From assembly GCF_000524195.1 (NCBI RefSeq), contig NW_020170384.1, positions 1,984,517-2,048,516 on the forward strand: DNA of 64,000 bases, read 5' to 3'. The notes under the pieces are model-generated. The model worked only from the letters and a program-made list of their open reading frames with translations. It ran no database searches and was not told the origin of the DNA. This document shows, piece after piece, positions 20,998-35,900 of the stretch (positions are counted from its first letter, which is position 1; each line of letters begins with the position of its first letter). A program made the translations under genes and the position numbers. This DNA comes from Echinococcus granulosus. Its lineage: Eukaryota; Platyhelminthes; Cestoda; Cyclophyllidea; Taeniidae.

Positions 20998-23959
20998 GAC
21001 AGGGTGTGCTCCTTCTGCGCCCCCCTTTCTGAGTAATCCCTCATTTTGTGTTAACAGTGTAGCTGCGTGTGTGCGTATCTGTGCTTATGTTAATTCCCTT
21101 CAATGTGTGGTGGTCTGTCTTGGTGCTTCTTTCTTCGCAAACTATGGCCATCTCTTCCAACATTAAGTACATGCTTCTTTCGTTTAACAAAATCTAATTT
21201 GTTCCTTTGGGCATGGGGTGCAGGAGCTTTAGCTCTCCCTACATTCCGAGTTGCAGCGGACACTAGTTGTTTTCAGTTCTTGGTGTGTTTGTGTGGGAGC
21301 GAGGATTTTATTCCATGGAATTGGCTTGTCGATTCGCTTAGGAGTCGTGAGTGGATTGATATCACGAAATTAAAGACATTCAGCTTGTCGTTTCCGTAAA
21401 ATAGGACTCTGAAAATTCTAAGTTGGGTCAAATCCTGACCGACAACGCGGATAGCAGTGCACTGGTGCAGCAAACATGCATATGCGTTTGATGGCTTAAT
21501 GACTGGCTTTCGGGTCTCCGCATGATGAAGTCTTTCCTTGGTTGTTCTTATGCAGCCTCAAAAACGCCAAGGTTGAGGAATTCAGGGTGGGTCTAGATTA
21601 GCGCCAATTGTCACTAGCTCAATGGATCGCCTTGCTCCTGCGACCTAATGTGCCAGTGCCACACTTGCACCTTTATTATTTGGGCTCTTCATTCTCCACG
21701 GCCCTTATTTTCCTTTTGACTTAGTGGTATTTCGACATGCATGTAGCTTTCCAGTCCATTTGTACCTGAACAAATCTCATTGCTACTGTTGTCACTACGG
21801 TCCAAGGAAAACTGTGGTAGCTACAACATGGACTAATAGAGGCAAAGGAATACATCCTGCTTAAATCGGTTTCATGGGCAAGTTTTCCAAAGATGAGTAA
21901 TCTAGATCTTAATGAAGTTGGGAAAAACGATGACTCACTCGTGTTCAGAGGACTAAAACTGCCACATAAGCTAAGACGCCTGTAATGCAGTGATTGGACT
22001 TTAGCCCCTGCAGTTTGTACTTTGCTTTGCAGTAGGAACTTCATGCTATACCAGTAGCCTACCAACCCTTCCGTGCCTTATTAATCTATGCTGCTCCATA
22101 CTGCTGTGGTTTATTGCGACTTTAGCGAAGGCTCGGAACTCTGCATCGGTGACAGCAGCAAACGAACCTAGCCTGAAAGGACAAATGTTTTGAAGTGCAC
22201 CTGCTGCGGATAGATGGATGTGTGGGAACTTCCAAGGGAAGAGTTAAAAACTGCGCCTAACTTTGGCAAGAATATCATCAACAACTGAGGCGGCACTAGA
22301 CTTGAACCATACGGAAAAGTCCACTACGGAGGTGCCCACGGTACCTATATGATGGTGCCAATTAAGTGAACAAGCGATACCTTCCCTACGCCTCAGCTGG
22401 CTAAGCGAAACTCAGAAGATTGTACAGTACTAAAAGAGGAACAAAGTGGGAAAGAAGACTAAATGCGGTCCATTAGACCTGTAAAGCTACCTTAACTTTC
22501 ATTTCTTTTATCTGATGAGCATGTTTTTTTCGCAATTTCCTTACAACCAGCTATGCCGATACGAATTGGGCAGTACGGAGCTAGTGCATCTCCCCCCACC
22601 CCAATTCAGTTTACAAATGGGATAAAACCCCAAACAGTAGATTTATCGGGATACATAAGTGGTGGTAGTATCTAATTGCCTTTTACATGCAAGAAAATTC
22701 AATGACTGATGTTTTTATTCCGTAAGCTGTCATTAAAATAGCGTCAAAGCTGTGATGGCAGACGCGGAGGCTTATCAAAGTGTGTCAAAGATAGTAAATA
22801 TTTTATCTGACTGCAAAGCACTCTAATCACTTCAGATCGTACTCTTGCTGTACAGTGTGGACCTCAAACCATGCTAGGAGCATCTCAGCCTTCCCATACG
22901 GTATTAGCGCATGCTCCGCCATAAAGCATTGGTTCAAAGCGAGTTAAGCGTGATGAAAGTTGTTTCTTATTCGGTATCACTAGTATAAATGGGCAGATGG
23001 GTTAAAATTATATGTCGACAGTCCCAATTTTTTTGTTTGACAGCTTCTATTTAGCAATTTTAAAAGCGTTCTTATTTTAATTTGCAACATTCCGCATTTG
23101 ATGAAAAATTAGAACTGACCTGCATTTTGTTCCTAACCTCTTTATAAAAATAATGTTAGAAACCATTTTGTGTCCGAAATGGGGTTTAGTACACCATACC
23201 ACATTTTGCATAAGCATAATATGGGAAGCCGTTACATAATTCCCTGTACATTGTTTACCTAAACGTATTAGCGACTACTAATGCTGAGCGATATGCTCCT
23301 AAATAAAAGCCATATATAAGGTCTTATTTTTGTTATTCGCACCTAATTTTGTGCGAGAATCTAAATTAATCCTTTAACCCTGTAAAACTCTCAAGGTCGA
23401 CGGATAACTCCTGGTAGCCTGAAGTCTTAGCGGTGCTTTAAACTGGGTATTATCGGTTGCGCACTAGTGCCTTTTGGGAAAGCTTTACAAGTCTGGTAAA
23501 TTAAAAATAATTTGACAGGTTCAAACAACAATTACAAAGTCGGTGGGTGTAAGCTGCTGAGTATACTAAAAGCCTTACCAGATATTTATAGCAATATAGT
23601 CCCTTTGGCAAATTTGGCATAAGGATACTTGCCTTGCTCAAGCTTACTCGTGCAGGCATTAATTTTAAAAATACAATCGCTAAGCCAGATAAAGCTGATG
23701 CTACGTCATTTCTCTGTAAATGTGCATGCTGCGGTGTTTAAATGTCGCATTCGCCTATTTCTTAATAATTAATCGAAAATTTGAACGAAAATAGCTCAGT
23801 AGCATTGACTAAATCCTTGTAATAGTTCTTCGAGGTGGGTGGTTGCCATCTTAAGGAATACGGGTGGTGGATTTCCTGGTCTCTGTACTAAATCCGGTTT
23901 TGCTCGACTAGATTTTTAACTTGCTGTTGTCTTTTTACTGACGTTTACTTACTTTGTAG
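20998..23959. other. Intergenic region between TM9SF4 and PDE2
   Basis: This holds the TM9SF4 3' untranslated region and the PDE2 5' flank. A possible ATTAAA poly(A) signal for TM9SF4 lies near 21369. No repeat of family A and no protein-coding frame of note were recognised. A possible 5' exon of PDE2 cannot be excluded, because the first coding exon is preceded by an acceptor-like tttgtag at 23953-23959. Confidence 0.45.
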
Positions 23960-23976
23960 CAAAGAGACTCGAATTG

Positions 23977-26900
23977 ATGGTATCGTTTGATCAGGCTTCC
24001 TCGTTCTTCATAGAAAATCCTAATCTCTTCACGGAGTTTGTCCTTACACGCTTAGACAATTCTCAGAAATCTAAACTCTTAACAATACTAAAAGAGGATG
24101 TCTTAAAGAGATCAAGTATATCTCGAGGCAGTTTTGACTCAAAGGATGAAAGCTCTGGTAAAGTTGTCGCGGATATGATGTCAAAATGAATATGCGTCTT
24201 CAACTATATTTACGACTAATTGTACATTTCCTTTGGTGGTTTTATGTGAAATTTTATCACATTTGTGTCCGTAACATAATAAGGGGCTTTTATGACGTCT
24301 CGTTTTATAAATAATTCTTTTTATTTTTTTAGTGCACTATTGCACCTTTATTTTAATCATTTAATTTGGACGAACTGATCAAAAACGATAGAGAAAATTG
24401 TCATACATTAGGTATACTGATATTTACTGAAAATAAATATATTAGGATTTTAGGTAACATTCGGCCGCATTTATGCTAAATCCACGTATAATCTTCCCCT
24501 TTAAGAGAGTTGTGATTTCAAAATTTTACTTATCCGGTTCTTTTGGCTATTATGTTATTATTGAAGTTATCCTTCTTTGACACAAAATTATCTTGCGCTA
24601 GCATACTACAAACCAATCAAACGACCCGCAAGAAACATAATGATTGACCATTCCATGCCAAAAAAGTGGCCACCTGTCAATAGGGTAACCACGACTATGT
24701 CGCAGTATAGGAAGAGTGATGACTCGACCATTTGCAGCTGCAAGATTAAAACAGACAGCTCCAAGTCAATGGGGCTCTTCGTAAACCAGCGCAACCTCCC
24801 CAGTGTATTGGAGGGAAACTACGACGAGGCCGTAGAGTCATTCACATCCAGCGAACCACGGATGAAGATTAAGAGACGACCTGAAAACTGCCCGTTTTCT
24901 CCCATTTTCTTCACTACCGCTAAACCACCTAATTTTCTGCAGAGTCTGCAAGTGACTGAAGAAGAGCCATTAGGAGGTTTGCTCAAATAAAAACATAACC
25001 CTCTTTTTTGGAGTGATGAAGGTTTGGGTGGTCGAAGTGCCCTAGCGTCCAAATTCAAGAAGTAATGGGGTGTTTCTTTTTAAACACTTGGTTTTTAATT
25101 GTTGTTTAACCTTTTTAAATAGCTACTAAGCCATAATTCTCATCAAAACTATTATAAGCTATTTGGATTACGTTGGGAATGAAAGGGTGTTTTATTTATG
25201 TGCTAAAAGCAGTCATTTTGCTTTAAAGCATTCAGCCAATCACTCTCTCCTTCAGGCTATTCTTTTGAAAATACGGATCCAAATGACCTTGGAAAGGGCG
25301 TTCGCCTGGCCTCCTCTACAGCTCGCAGTGAACTGTCTGCAGTGACGGCTTCTCAGCTGCCAACAACTACCGCAAAGAAGAGGCCAGGCAGCATCTTGAA
25401 GGAGAGTATGGATTCACTGGACTTGAGTGGCAGGTCCCATCTGCCTGACACTATGAGGCACCTCATTGAGCGCATTATTAAGCGCCAGTACTCCCAGCAT
25501 GAAATCATTCAGACAACCACCTCTGTCCTCACCGAACGTAAGTCAGAATCATAGTGTTTCTTCCTGAGGAACCTTTTTTCGCAATTACTTATTTGTTTAC
25601 GTTACTAATTACAAATTAAACGTAATAAGATGTGTGCTATTTCCTGATTATTTCAAGGGGCATTTTGAGGTGCATGGGAACTGGTAGCATAGACAGCATG
25701 GACTGTGGTGACAGCCAAACTGCGGGCTTCCTTATCTAACCGTAGTAAAAAAGCTGCCCTCATTTTGCTACTTGATCTCCTCTCTTTTTGGACGTAGTCC
25801 TCGGTGCTCCTTGTGGGTATCCGTATACTCTGACTGTCGCAAAGTGTTCCAATAAAAAAAATCTTTATTTCGTCGCCAACCTTGTACTACATAGTTGCCT
25901 ACGTATTTTATCCTCAAGCTCTTATAGCATGATGCGGTGTTGGGTCAATCCTCTAAGCAGCTCTTTAGCATTTCAGCTCACTCAAATTGAGCCTCTCTTC
26001 AATACTAGCTGCTGTACAGAACCTCTACAGATTAAAGCATCTTCAGCAAGCATATTCCTATCGAAAACTTTGGTACCGTAAATGTTCACTTAAAAGCGCT
26101 TATATTCTTCTTTTGGAGTGAGTTCACTAGCAATTCCTCTAGTATGGCACCCGGGTCATCCCTGAAGCCGCTGTAAAGAACAGCATTCTCGTGGTAGTTT
26201 TCGGATCAGAGCACATAAGAACTAGAGGAGGAGGAAGAAGAGACTGGAAAGGGTGGTAAACTCATCGGTACAAGTAATTTTCATCCAAGGGAACATATGT
26301 GTATGAATAACTACCTTTTTACTTAATATAATAGATCCTAGTGAGGCACCAAATGCTCCCTTGGTTATCGTATTTAGTGCAAAGTCAGAACTGTATAAGG
26401 GAGTAAGAACGTGGCAGTTTATTAGTTTGTTTTGCATTCAAAGAACCCAAAACCATTATACGTACTCCATTTTCTTCTTTCCTCAGATGCGGATGTAGAT
26501 GTCATTCATTTGCATTTACGGGAGAAGAACGATGAAGTTCGCCTACTTAAGAGCACCTGTTCCAGGTTTGTGTCTATTTAAGCCTCCTTCTGACTGAAAA
26601 GCTTCATTCACGCAACTTCCGTGCTCATCACGAGCTTGCGTAATCATTTTTTTCTCGTTTCCTTTTTGTGCATAAATCAAAATAGTTATTAATTTTGGAA
26701 AGTGCAGCGTCGATCGACAACTCACTCACGTGGCTTAATGGAAGACTACGAGGTAGGCCTTTATACTGCTATTACCACTTTGTTGTCAGAACTTAGAACA
26801 AAAACAATACATTTTTTAATACATCCTACATTTATTGTATTCTAACAGCTCATTAGATGAACACCCATTGCCTCCTGTATTGCATGTTGCTTATATTATT

Positions 26901-29900
26901 CAGTAGCAGTTTCTCCTCAGAATCGCTTTTATGTGCTTAGAGAGACCAAAACTGATCGCTTGACTATGTTAAATCATTTCAGTCAATTCGCATACCAACT
27001 TCCATCTCAAAAGAGCACCTTCTGTACTCCCTTTACGGCGGCCTTTTGGTCAGGCAATATGATTATTGCTAATTTTGTTATGCGGGTGCGTTTCTTATGT
27101 ACCCATGTCCTTATCGTTTCCCTATCTCATTTGGCACATCGATGTAGTTATTTAAAAATTCATTTATACGAAGCAATTGCATCTAGTGAGGTGGTGGTTT
27201 ACTACTCAGACAATGTAATCAACTTTATACTTTGTCTGAATTGTTGTTAGATAAAGTAAACCAGTTTTGGGTCTGCTGCGTTGTTTATGCCAGTTAAAAT
27301 ACGGTTGCGCTTATTTCATTTTAGGACGTCAGATGGGAGAAAGATAAACTGTTCTATGACGTTGACACGAAGCACTCCATTGCATATCCTCTCTTCTCGA
27401 TCAATGGGAATGTATTTGGTTAGTTTGCTTCATCTTCCATTTGGTTGGCAGTCTCGTAGTTTTACATCAGACGGAAGATTTATTAAGTCTTGAGTTACAG
27501 CGTTCCTTTATTAACTTGCGTTTTATAACCATCATCAGGGTAAAGTACTTGCTACGCTAATCGTTACAATCTTTATTCTTCGTTCAAAGCGGTTATTGAA
27601 TTACTTCGACTTAAGGGTCAACCTCCCTTCGATGATAAAAGCGTTAAGGTATCCTTTTTTGTGTGCTTTTTCTGTTCTAATTTGTGAAGTTACCACGGAC
27701 CACTTCCGCGTCCAAAACATCAATTTGTGCACCATTTATCGCTATTCCTCTCTCCCTGTAGTTCATCTACTCAACACTTCTGGCAATGCAGACAATAATG
27801 CTACTTAAAGAGGTAGCAAAGGCAATTTCTTTTAGGTTATATTGCCTCCTATTATGGACTCCCATTACTTAGCTGTACGTGTTTTAGAAGGTTAATGTTG
27901 AACACTCCATCACAGCCTACAGTATCCTCAGCAAAAAGATGGCAGGGTGAGTTAGTCTAATTCAATGTTTCCCATTTCAGCATTTGGCTTTTTTTATATA
28001 TTTTTTCATGTTTAGAATCATGCTTTCTCAAATAATGGAGATGGATGCTGTGATGAACATAATTATGGCAAGTTTCGCTTTCAATTATGTTAGCAAATTC
28101 GCTCTTTCCTATGTCTCAGCAGTTTTAAAGTGGCTTACTTCAAAATTGTAATATTTTGTCATCTGACAGGACTGTGCTTAGCTACGGCAGAATGAGAGTA
28201 ATAATTTGAGTTGTTTCAGACTTATGCGAAGCAAATAGTTCAAGCTGAAAAGTGCGTCCTTTTTCTGGTCGATCTGGAAAAGCAGGAACTCATTTCCACC
28301 ATTGTCGATCATGGTGGCCTTTATCAGACCAATTTTGTGAATGTGGAGCCGATTAGGTGGGTGACTGGATATCGTATGCTTGATTCTTGAAGTGAGCATA
28401 TTTACTGGAAGGGCGAAGTTAGAACGACATGTTAATCAACTTCCTTTTAGAGTTCCTCTAAATGTTGGAGTATTTGGTCATGTAATACATACGAGCGAGT
28501 GTCTGGTGACCAACGACCCTCAATCAAATGATGACTTCTATCACCATGAAGGAATTTTCAGTGAAAACTTTCGAATTCTCAACATGGTTACCGCTCCAAT
28601 CAGAGTCAGGAATGAGTATGTTAGACCGCTACCTCCTCACTATGGCGAGAACGTCTGCATTTTTGCTATCCAGTATTAAATCACTTCAGCTCAATTACTC
28701 ATATTTCATTCGTAACTGTAAATACTATTCACTTTTTCTTGTGTTTCTCATGGGTTTTTTTCCTGACTGTTCTATGTTAATCTCCTTATTTGTTCCTTGT
28801 TTCATATTTTTGATGGAACTACGATCCTTTCAAAACCGATTTTTAGGACTGCTTTAGCATTCCTGTAGTAAAATGAACCTTTACATGTATTGTTTTATGG
28901 GCATTTTGCATTCCTGATCACACTTCCCTCATGCTTTCTTCATTCTAGAGTAGTGGCTGTGCTACAACTGTTCAACAAGACACCTGGTGAATTTGACACT
29001 AATGATGTGGAAAACATCAAAGACTTTTCAGTCTTCTGTGGACTCGCGCTCTACATTTCAAAAGTAAACCTGTTATCTAAACGCCTGTAGCATATAGTTC
29101 CTCAAAATATTAACATAAAGAGTTAGGTTGAACTAAAAACAAGCACGTTTGATTAAACAGTGGCCTGCTCTGATCTTTCGAAAGTCAAATGTCGTGGTAA
29201 GAATTTCGTCACTCCACTACGTACGCCTGATAAATGAGGAACCTTTTGTAATTAGACAAGGATTTTGCTGAATTTAACAGTTAACTAAGCATTTTATTTG
29301 GTACCTTGGCCTAAATTTAACCTCTGTGTCAGGTAGCCTCTTTACGTTAACTTTCAGATGTACGAAAAAATGTTCCGATCAGAGCAGAAGTGCCGAATAA
29401 CCATGGAAATCATGCTTCATCATAATCTCGCCTCAGATAGTGATGTTGTAGAGTACTCCGTGCACGAAATACCGGACAACATTCCTGGAATCACGGAGTA
29501 AGTAATTGCGAAGACAGCTTCCTTTTTGCCATATTTGGTGGACAAGTCACCCAGTTGGGTGTTCCATTGAATTGCTTATCACTTAGTATTAATGATTAAG
29601 TGATCCTCAATCTAAGCGAAACACTGCTTCAACACTACTTCATCCCGACTAGGCATTAATTAAGTGGAGTTTTTTTTCGTGTGTTTTTAGACCATTGTTC
29701 TCCCCGTGGCATATGCCTGATGAAGAAATGCCCGCAGTCTTTATTTACATGGTTCACGATGTTATGGGTAAATCGGTGTAGGTGATTTCCCTGTATCTTT
29801 CATCTTGCTCGCTAATCTGAAAGGAAACCATTAATTACCTTTGCTTTAAAGTTACATTCTTTTGTGTCTGTTTAGTATGTAATTGGCCACTTACGAATGC

Positions 29901-32900
29901 TTAGAACCTCAGAATTTCTTAGAATATTTAAAATACTCCAAGTTTTAAATCACTGGCATGATGACCAAAATATCGGTTCCTCAAATATACCACTGAGCTA
30001 CATTGAAATCATAATCTCATCATAGAAAATACACATTTCTTATTTGATAAAAGGAAGAGCGTCCTTTTTTCTCCCTAAAGTAAAATTTTATTAAGGGAAA
30101 ATTTCAAGGCCACGATAACTCATAATTTGTGTGGTAGGTACTTGTAGCATTTAGGGAAATGTTAACTATCCAACTACGATCTTAACGATAAAGATAGGCC
30201 AAATTTATTTTTATGTATATTCTCTCCTATGTCAAAAATTACGACCCATCAGCTATTTCTTCCAATGCAAACTTCAACTACCTGTGTGGTAACTAGTATA
30301 CAAGAAAGGAACGTTAGAATATAATCGTTAGACAAGAAAGTATAGCATAAATTACTTCAAAATCAATGTTACTGGTACAAAATTTTTCCTTGAAATGGCA
30401 TTAGACTGTCAACGCACACTTTGCCATGTCCATTCAGAATTGATCTCCACACCCTCATTCGATTTACACTGACAGTAAGGAAGAATTACCGCGACGTGAT
30501 TTACCACAACTGGTTCCATGGATTCTCGGTAGCTCACGGTGCCTACGTAGAGATTAAACGAGAAGACTGTAATTTCACTCAAGTCGAAGTGAGTTAACCT
30601 TGGAATTTGCTAGACTCTGTTCACTCTAGAAACTCTGCATCCTCATCGCTGCCCTGTGCCACGATCTTGACCATCGAGGAACCGATAACAGCTACCAACG
30701 CAAAAAGGGTACACCACTGGCCACTCTCTACTCGACTTCAATCCTCGAGCATCATCACTTCAACATGACTCTCACCATTCTCCAGGTTCTTCGTCTCTCT
30801 ACTTATATCCCAATTAGTAGACTGACTTGGGTATCCTGCTTAAATTATTGGGCATCACGAAATGCTGTGTCTGGCATTGCATTCTTAAGGGCCCACATGC
30901 ACAAATTTGATTGCCTCAATTTTTGCCCAGATTAGCGCAGCCTCTAGTGGTCTCGTGACTGGGTAGGGACCAAAAGCGGAGGCGTAGTTAAAGTATAAAG
31001 TATAAAGTTAGCTGGTTGACTTTTCCTCTGTTATGCTAACTGCAAGGCGCACATTCTTGGGAGAATCATTGACTTGTGCTAGTAGAAAATTAATTCTTGC
31101 TTATTATCCAATATGGCAGTTAAATTAGGCTAGGAAACAATTTAGCTCTGTTCATGGATGAATTCTATGTAGTGGTATTCTCCTTGCATAGCAACCTGGA
31201 AATCAAATCTTCGCTCACGTTGCTGGAACTTCGTACTATGAGGTAGATCGACTTGCATCCTTTTTTATGGATCTGCTTCTACATTCTAATAGATGTTATT
31301 TATTTGAATTCTCTCAATACCATTGCTAAGATGGGCCTGTCTCTTGACTTTTGCCAACTAATTTTCTTCTGACTATTTCGGCCTAGAAAAGTCCACAAAA
31401 CTACATTATTTTGTTAAACGACCATAAATGATTTTACAATGATACTTTAATGTTTCTGGTTCAGCAGTGCTCTCATTGTGAAAGCTGTTTCTTGCCTCTA
31501 TCATCCCACCCCACCTTTGAACACAGTGCTATCCAGACTGTTGGATCGTCATGCATTTAAGCTTGAAAAAATCTGGCAGCCTATAAACCGGATCATGTAA
31601 TGGAATGCACCACAATTTTCATAGATAAATCAAATTTCTTGACTGGCCTTAAATGATGCATTCAACCCAATTCAATAGCGGGTGAGTGAATGAACCACAT
31701 AGGCACAAACGAAAGGCACTTCCAGTGGTCCACTTTTTGTTTAAGTGAGTTTTTGATGTTCAAATTAAAGGCCTTCCGAAAATCTTGGCAACATGTGATC
31801 TTTGCAAGTAGGGCGAATAATAGTTGTTAGTGAAGGTTACTTGACCAGGTCTTAAAGAATGCAATAGAGGCCTGTTATTGACGTCCTCACTTTCCCAATG
31901 AAGGCAGAAATCACAGTCTCCGATTAATGTCAGAATAGACAAGCTTGATGACGTCATTCAGGGAGAAAAAGTAACACTCCATGTGCATAAATTCACAAAA
32001 CTTATGCAGGTCATTTATTTAGAGAATTGCTCCAAGTAGAATAGCCTTCAAGTTCGACCGACTTTACAGTAATGTATCCTGTCTCTGGAAAAATTATGAA
32101 TCATAGAAATACTTATTGTTTAAGTCATGCCTGAATCGGAAAAGAACTACAAATCTAGAAATATTCTTTTCTTTTACTAAATCTAGTCTCTTGTTTCCAC
32201 TATCTCTGTTAGCATGTTTCTATTAGTTGAATCTGTCAACTCAGCTCCTGCATATTACTAAATGTGCCTTAATTATTGTAGGTCCTTTTCGTTTTACCGC
32301 CAATTCATCAAACATATCTACAGCATTTATCTGCTTTTCATAGTATTTAGCAAAATTGGGAACTGTAAATCTACGCCTGTCGCTTCTGTATATGATAATG
32401 GGCCCAGGAAGTGGGCTTGAGTCCACCGTCGTAGGCAGCCTTTTTCACTTTCGCCAAGTGTAACCCTGATGGTGTACTTTTAGGATAGGCACAGGTTTCG
32501 CTTAGCAGTTGTGCATCCTGTTTTGAAACTCACGGGGGCAGATGCTTCCCTTCTGGGAAAAGTTAAGTTGCTCTGCCAAATCTAGATCATTGGTCCCCTC
32601 TGTGTCATCATTGTACTTTCCCCGACCTATATGAATCGGCGATATTTGGAAGTTGAGACCATGAATGAGCTTACCTACTTCTGATTTTACTTTTTGCATA
32701 GTATATTGAACAATCGTCGTTCTCCTTCAAACAATTTGTTGGTTTATGAAATTTTATGAAATTTTGCAACCTTTGGTAACTTTGACAAATCCCTCCTTTG
32801 TCATAACCACCAGATTTATTTTACTGGTCCGCATTTAAGCTTGAACCATTCACTTGATTTTTTTAAGGTAGGTAAAATGGGTCAAATGGGATTCTATTGT

Positions 32901-35900
32901 GCTCAACACTAAATCATTACGTTCAACTTGAATCTTTAAACATCTGCATTCTACAATGTATTGAAAAGTTATAGGCGATTGCATTAATCCCTCAAATCCA
33001 TTTATCAAATAAGCATTTGTACCCTTACCGTTCTAAGAGTCTATTTTTCCCAGCTAAAGAATAAATGTAAGGCGGAGCTTTTGAAAACTAGTATCTGTTA
33101 CTCTTCTTCTTCTCCCCCTTTCTACGTCTTCTCTTTAAAAGCGATTTCCTCAACAAATTTGGCAATTCATTAATGATGGAATAGTGAACATGTAAATTGT
33201 GAGACGCAAAAATTGGCACTCCTTGGCAAATAACTGGGCAACTTTGGCTCAGTCTGGTGTTCATCGTCAAAGTTCACTCATCTGACTGGCCAGTGTAAGG
33301 GGTCACATACTATAGGCTGCAGGGGGATATGAAGTCTGAAGTTCACGAGACGATTGAAGAAGGCACTTAGATTTAAGGCAGTATTTCTACTCTCTTCGCC
33401 TCTAGAACTTGGAAACTTTTCCAAAAATAGAATAGAACTACCTTAAACCTCGATGTGAGTGCTTGCTGAGAGAACATTTATTAAGGCTTTGTCTCTGGCC
33501 AAACTCATTTCTTTCTGGCGGAAGTTTTACATTGCCAATAACAATTAAAGCTTCGTACCATTTTAGACTATTGGACTTTCAGAATGAGATATTTTAGCGA
33601 CAATAGTTTGTGTTCTCGAAGGTCCTCATTCGGGTGTAAACACTTTTAAAAGGTTCAGTCATAGAATATCAACGTCGTTTGGCCCAAACTCCCCACCTGT
33701 TTACATACGGTGACGCCTTTTAGAGACTGTTGTATTTGACCTTTTTCGCATTCCTTTTGAATTAACTTTACCAACGGACTTAAACATTTACAATCACTGA
33801 AGCGCGTCCTTCTGCAGTTTTTTAAGTGTGGGTTCTTCGTAAAAATTATCCTCATTTTGCTGGGCTATCTCCCCCATTTTTTACTCCAATAATGTGATTT
33901 TACCCTTAACGCAATTGGATTTGTTCATAATTATCACAGAATTGCACTCTCACAGAGATAAACTTTGATACGAGGCATAACCTTTTGACCGTTTACCGCC
34001 GCCTCATTTATCATAACCAAATGGTGGTGGTGGCGGTAGTGGAGGTCACAGGCCCATACTTTCATGATGCACTTTGTTTTCTCATAAATAATTTGTGCAG
34101 ATTCTGATGATAATAAAACACGCAATTTTGTCTACTGATCTCGGCCGACTGGACGCCTCGAAGGAAGTGGTGACGGACATTTTGGACAAACGCGGTGCCA
34201 TCGACTGGGACAACAAAGATCACAGGTGTTTTGAAATTATTATAGCGTCATTTCTCTAATAAGCATCTAAGGTTGTAGGTAGATCAAAGTAACCTATTGC
34301 GGTTGAAATGATATCGTGACATACTCTAATCAAGAGAAGTTAACTTTATTTGTCATGAGTGTCCAGTACTACTAATTTAGCAATTCTTACATTTGATTTT
34401 GAGTATTCATATCTCCCCTTTTAATTAGTCGCCGCGTTTACTAAATGAAAACTGATATTTTAGGATATTTCTTAATATCACAACTAGTACAGTTCATACA
34501 TTTCCCCGTATTTGACCAAAAATATTAATTGAAGTTATTAGTCGCATCTTATTCCGAATCAAACCGCCTACATTTAGTTGAGACCCATCTAATCGTGATA
34601 AAGGTAGGCTATAATTAGTCCTCTGGATAAAGGGGAAGCATTTTAATGTAAATACACGCTAGGCGAAGAGAATTAGGAAGAGCGCAGAGAAGTGTCTGGA
34701 ATTTTTGTACACTTTTTGCTGACTGGCCATATGCTAATTGAATCGCACTTGTTATTTTTTAGTCGTCTACCTCTCTAATGTTCTCTTTCTCTTAGAATGG
34801 CGACAGTGGCCATTGCACTACCAGTTGCAGATTTATGCTCCATGTACAAACCGTGGGAGGTGCATAAAAAGGTCGTTCTCCTCGTTATGGAAGAAATGTG
34901 GGCACAAGTAGGCTTTGGAAGCACTTGCATTAACTCTAATGCCCCCTTTATATTTGCACGGCTTCACCATTCACACGAGTTAACAGCTAGAGCCGAAAAG
35001 ACTGGTTTGAATTAGTATGCCAATTGCGCCTTGAGGATGGATTAGTTTGTCACGCAGTTCCATATTTAGGTTTCCTATTATCTATTCATGTATATAAATG
35101 GTGGTGGATTCATCAAACGAATGCGTGGGTGAACACTACCATGAAGTTTTATCTCCATTTTAGGGAGATGAAGAGAAGAAGAACGGTTTCATTCCAATGG
35201 ACTTAATGAATCGTGACCTCTATTATCAAATTCCAGAAATGCAGGTAATTCAACTGCCAAGGGCACACGACCACAGCCACGTTCGATTCGACCAACCACT
35301 TTTCGCGTAGATCAATTCCTCCACGAAGTACAATTTTATAGCCTGCCGAATTTGGCATCATACCATCGTTGTTTAGGTGTGCATGTGCGTTGTAAAATTA
35401 CAGTGAGCCATCACTGTACTCGATGTGCATAGTATCTGCAACTATGGTAGCATTCCTCCTATTCCCTCCACTTCGATAGTTTGTGTTGTCACCCGGGCAA
35501 AAGCGGTAACCTGTAGTGTTGCTATGGTCTGGATCCGCTGCCTAAGCTGGTTTAGACATGCCTCAACCTCCAACTAGACACCTTCAAGTTCATATATCAA
35601 GTTGTCGTAGTACCACCCCTGTCTGGGTCCAAGATGCCATGCGTGACTCATTCTGCGAGACGACACGTGATTTTGGCGCCAAACCTCTGCCCCACCTTCG
35701 AGGTTGTGTAGTCACGCCTACACCACAATCCCGGAATATTTCAAAAGCGACTGTGAAACGCCTCGAACCGCCCCTGAAGCCGGAAGTATAGTATGTCATT
35801 GTGGAAGAAAATATTTTATTGACGCTGAGAATGGTCAGTAAGCTATTATTAGTAATAGAAACATTTTGCCATGCCCCAGGACGGTGACCGAAAATTACGA

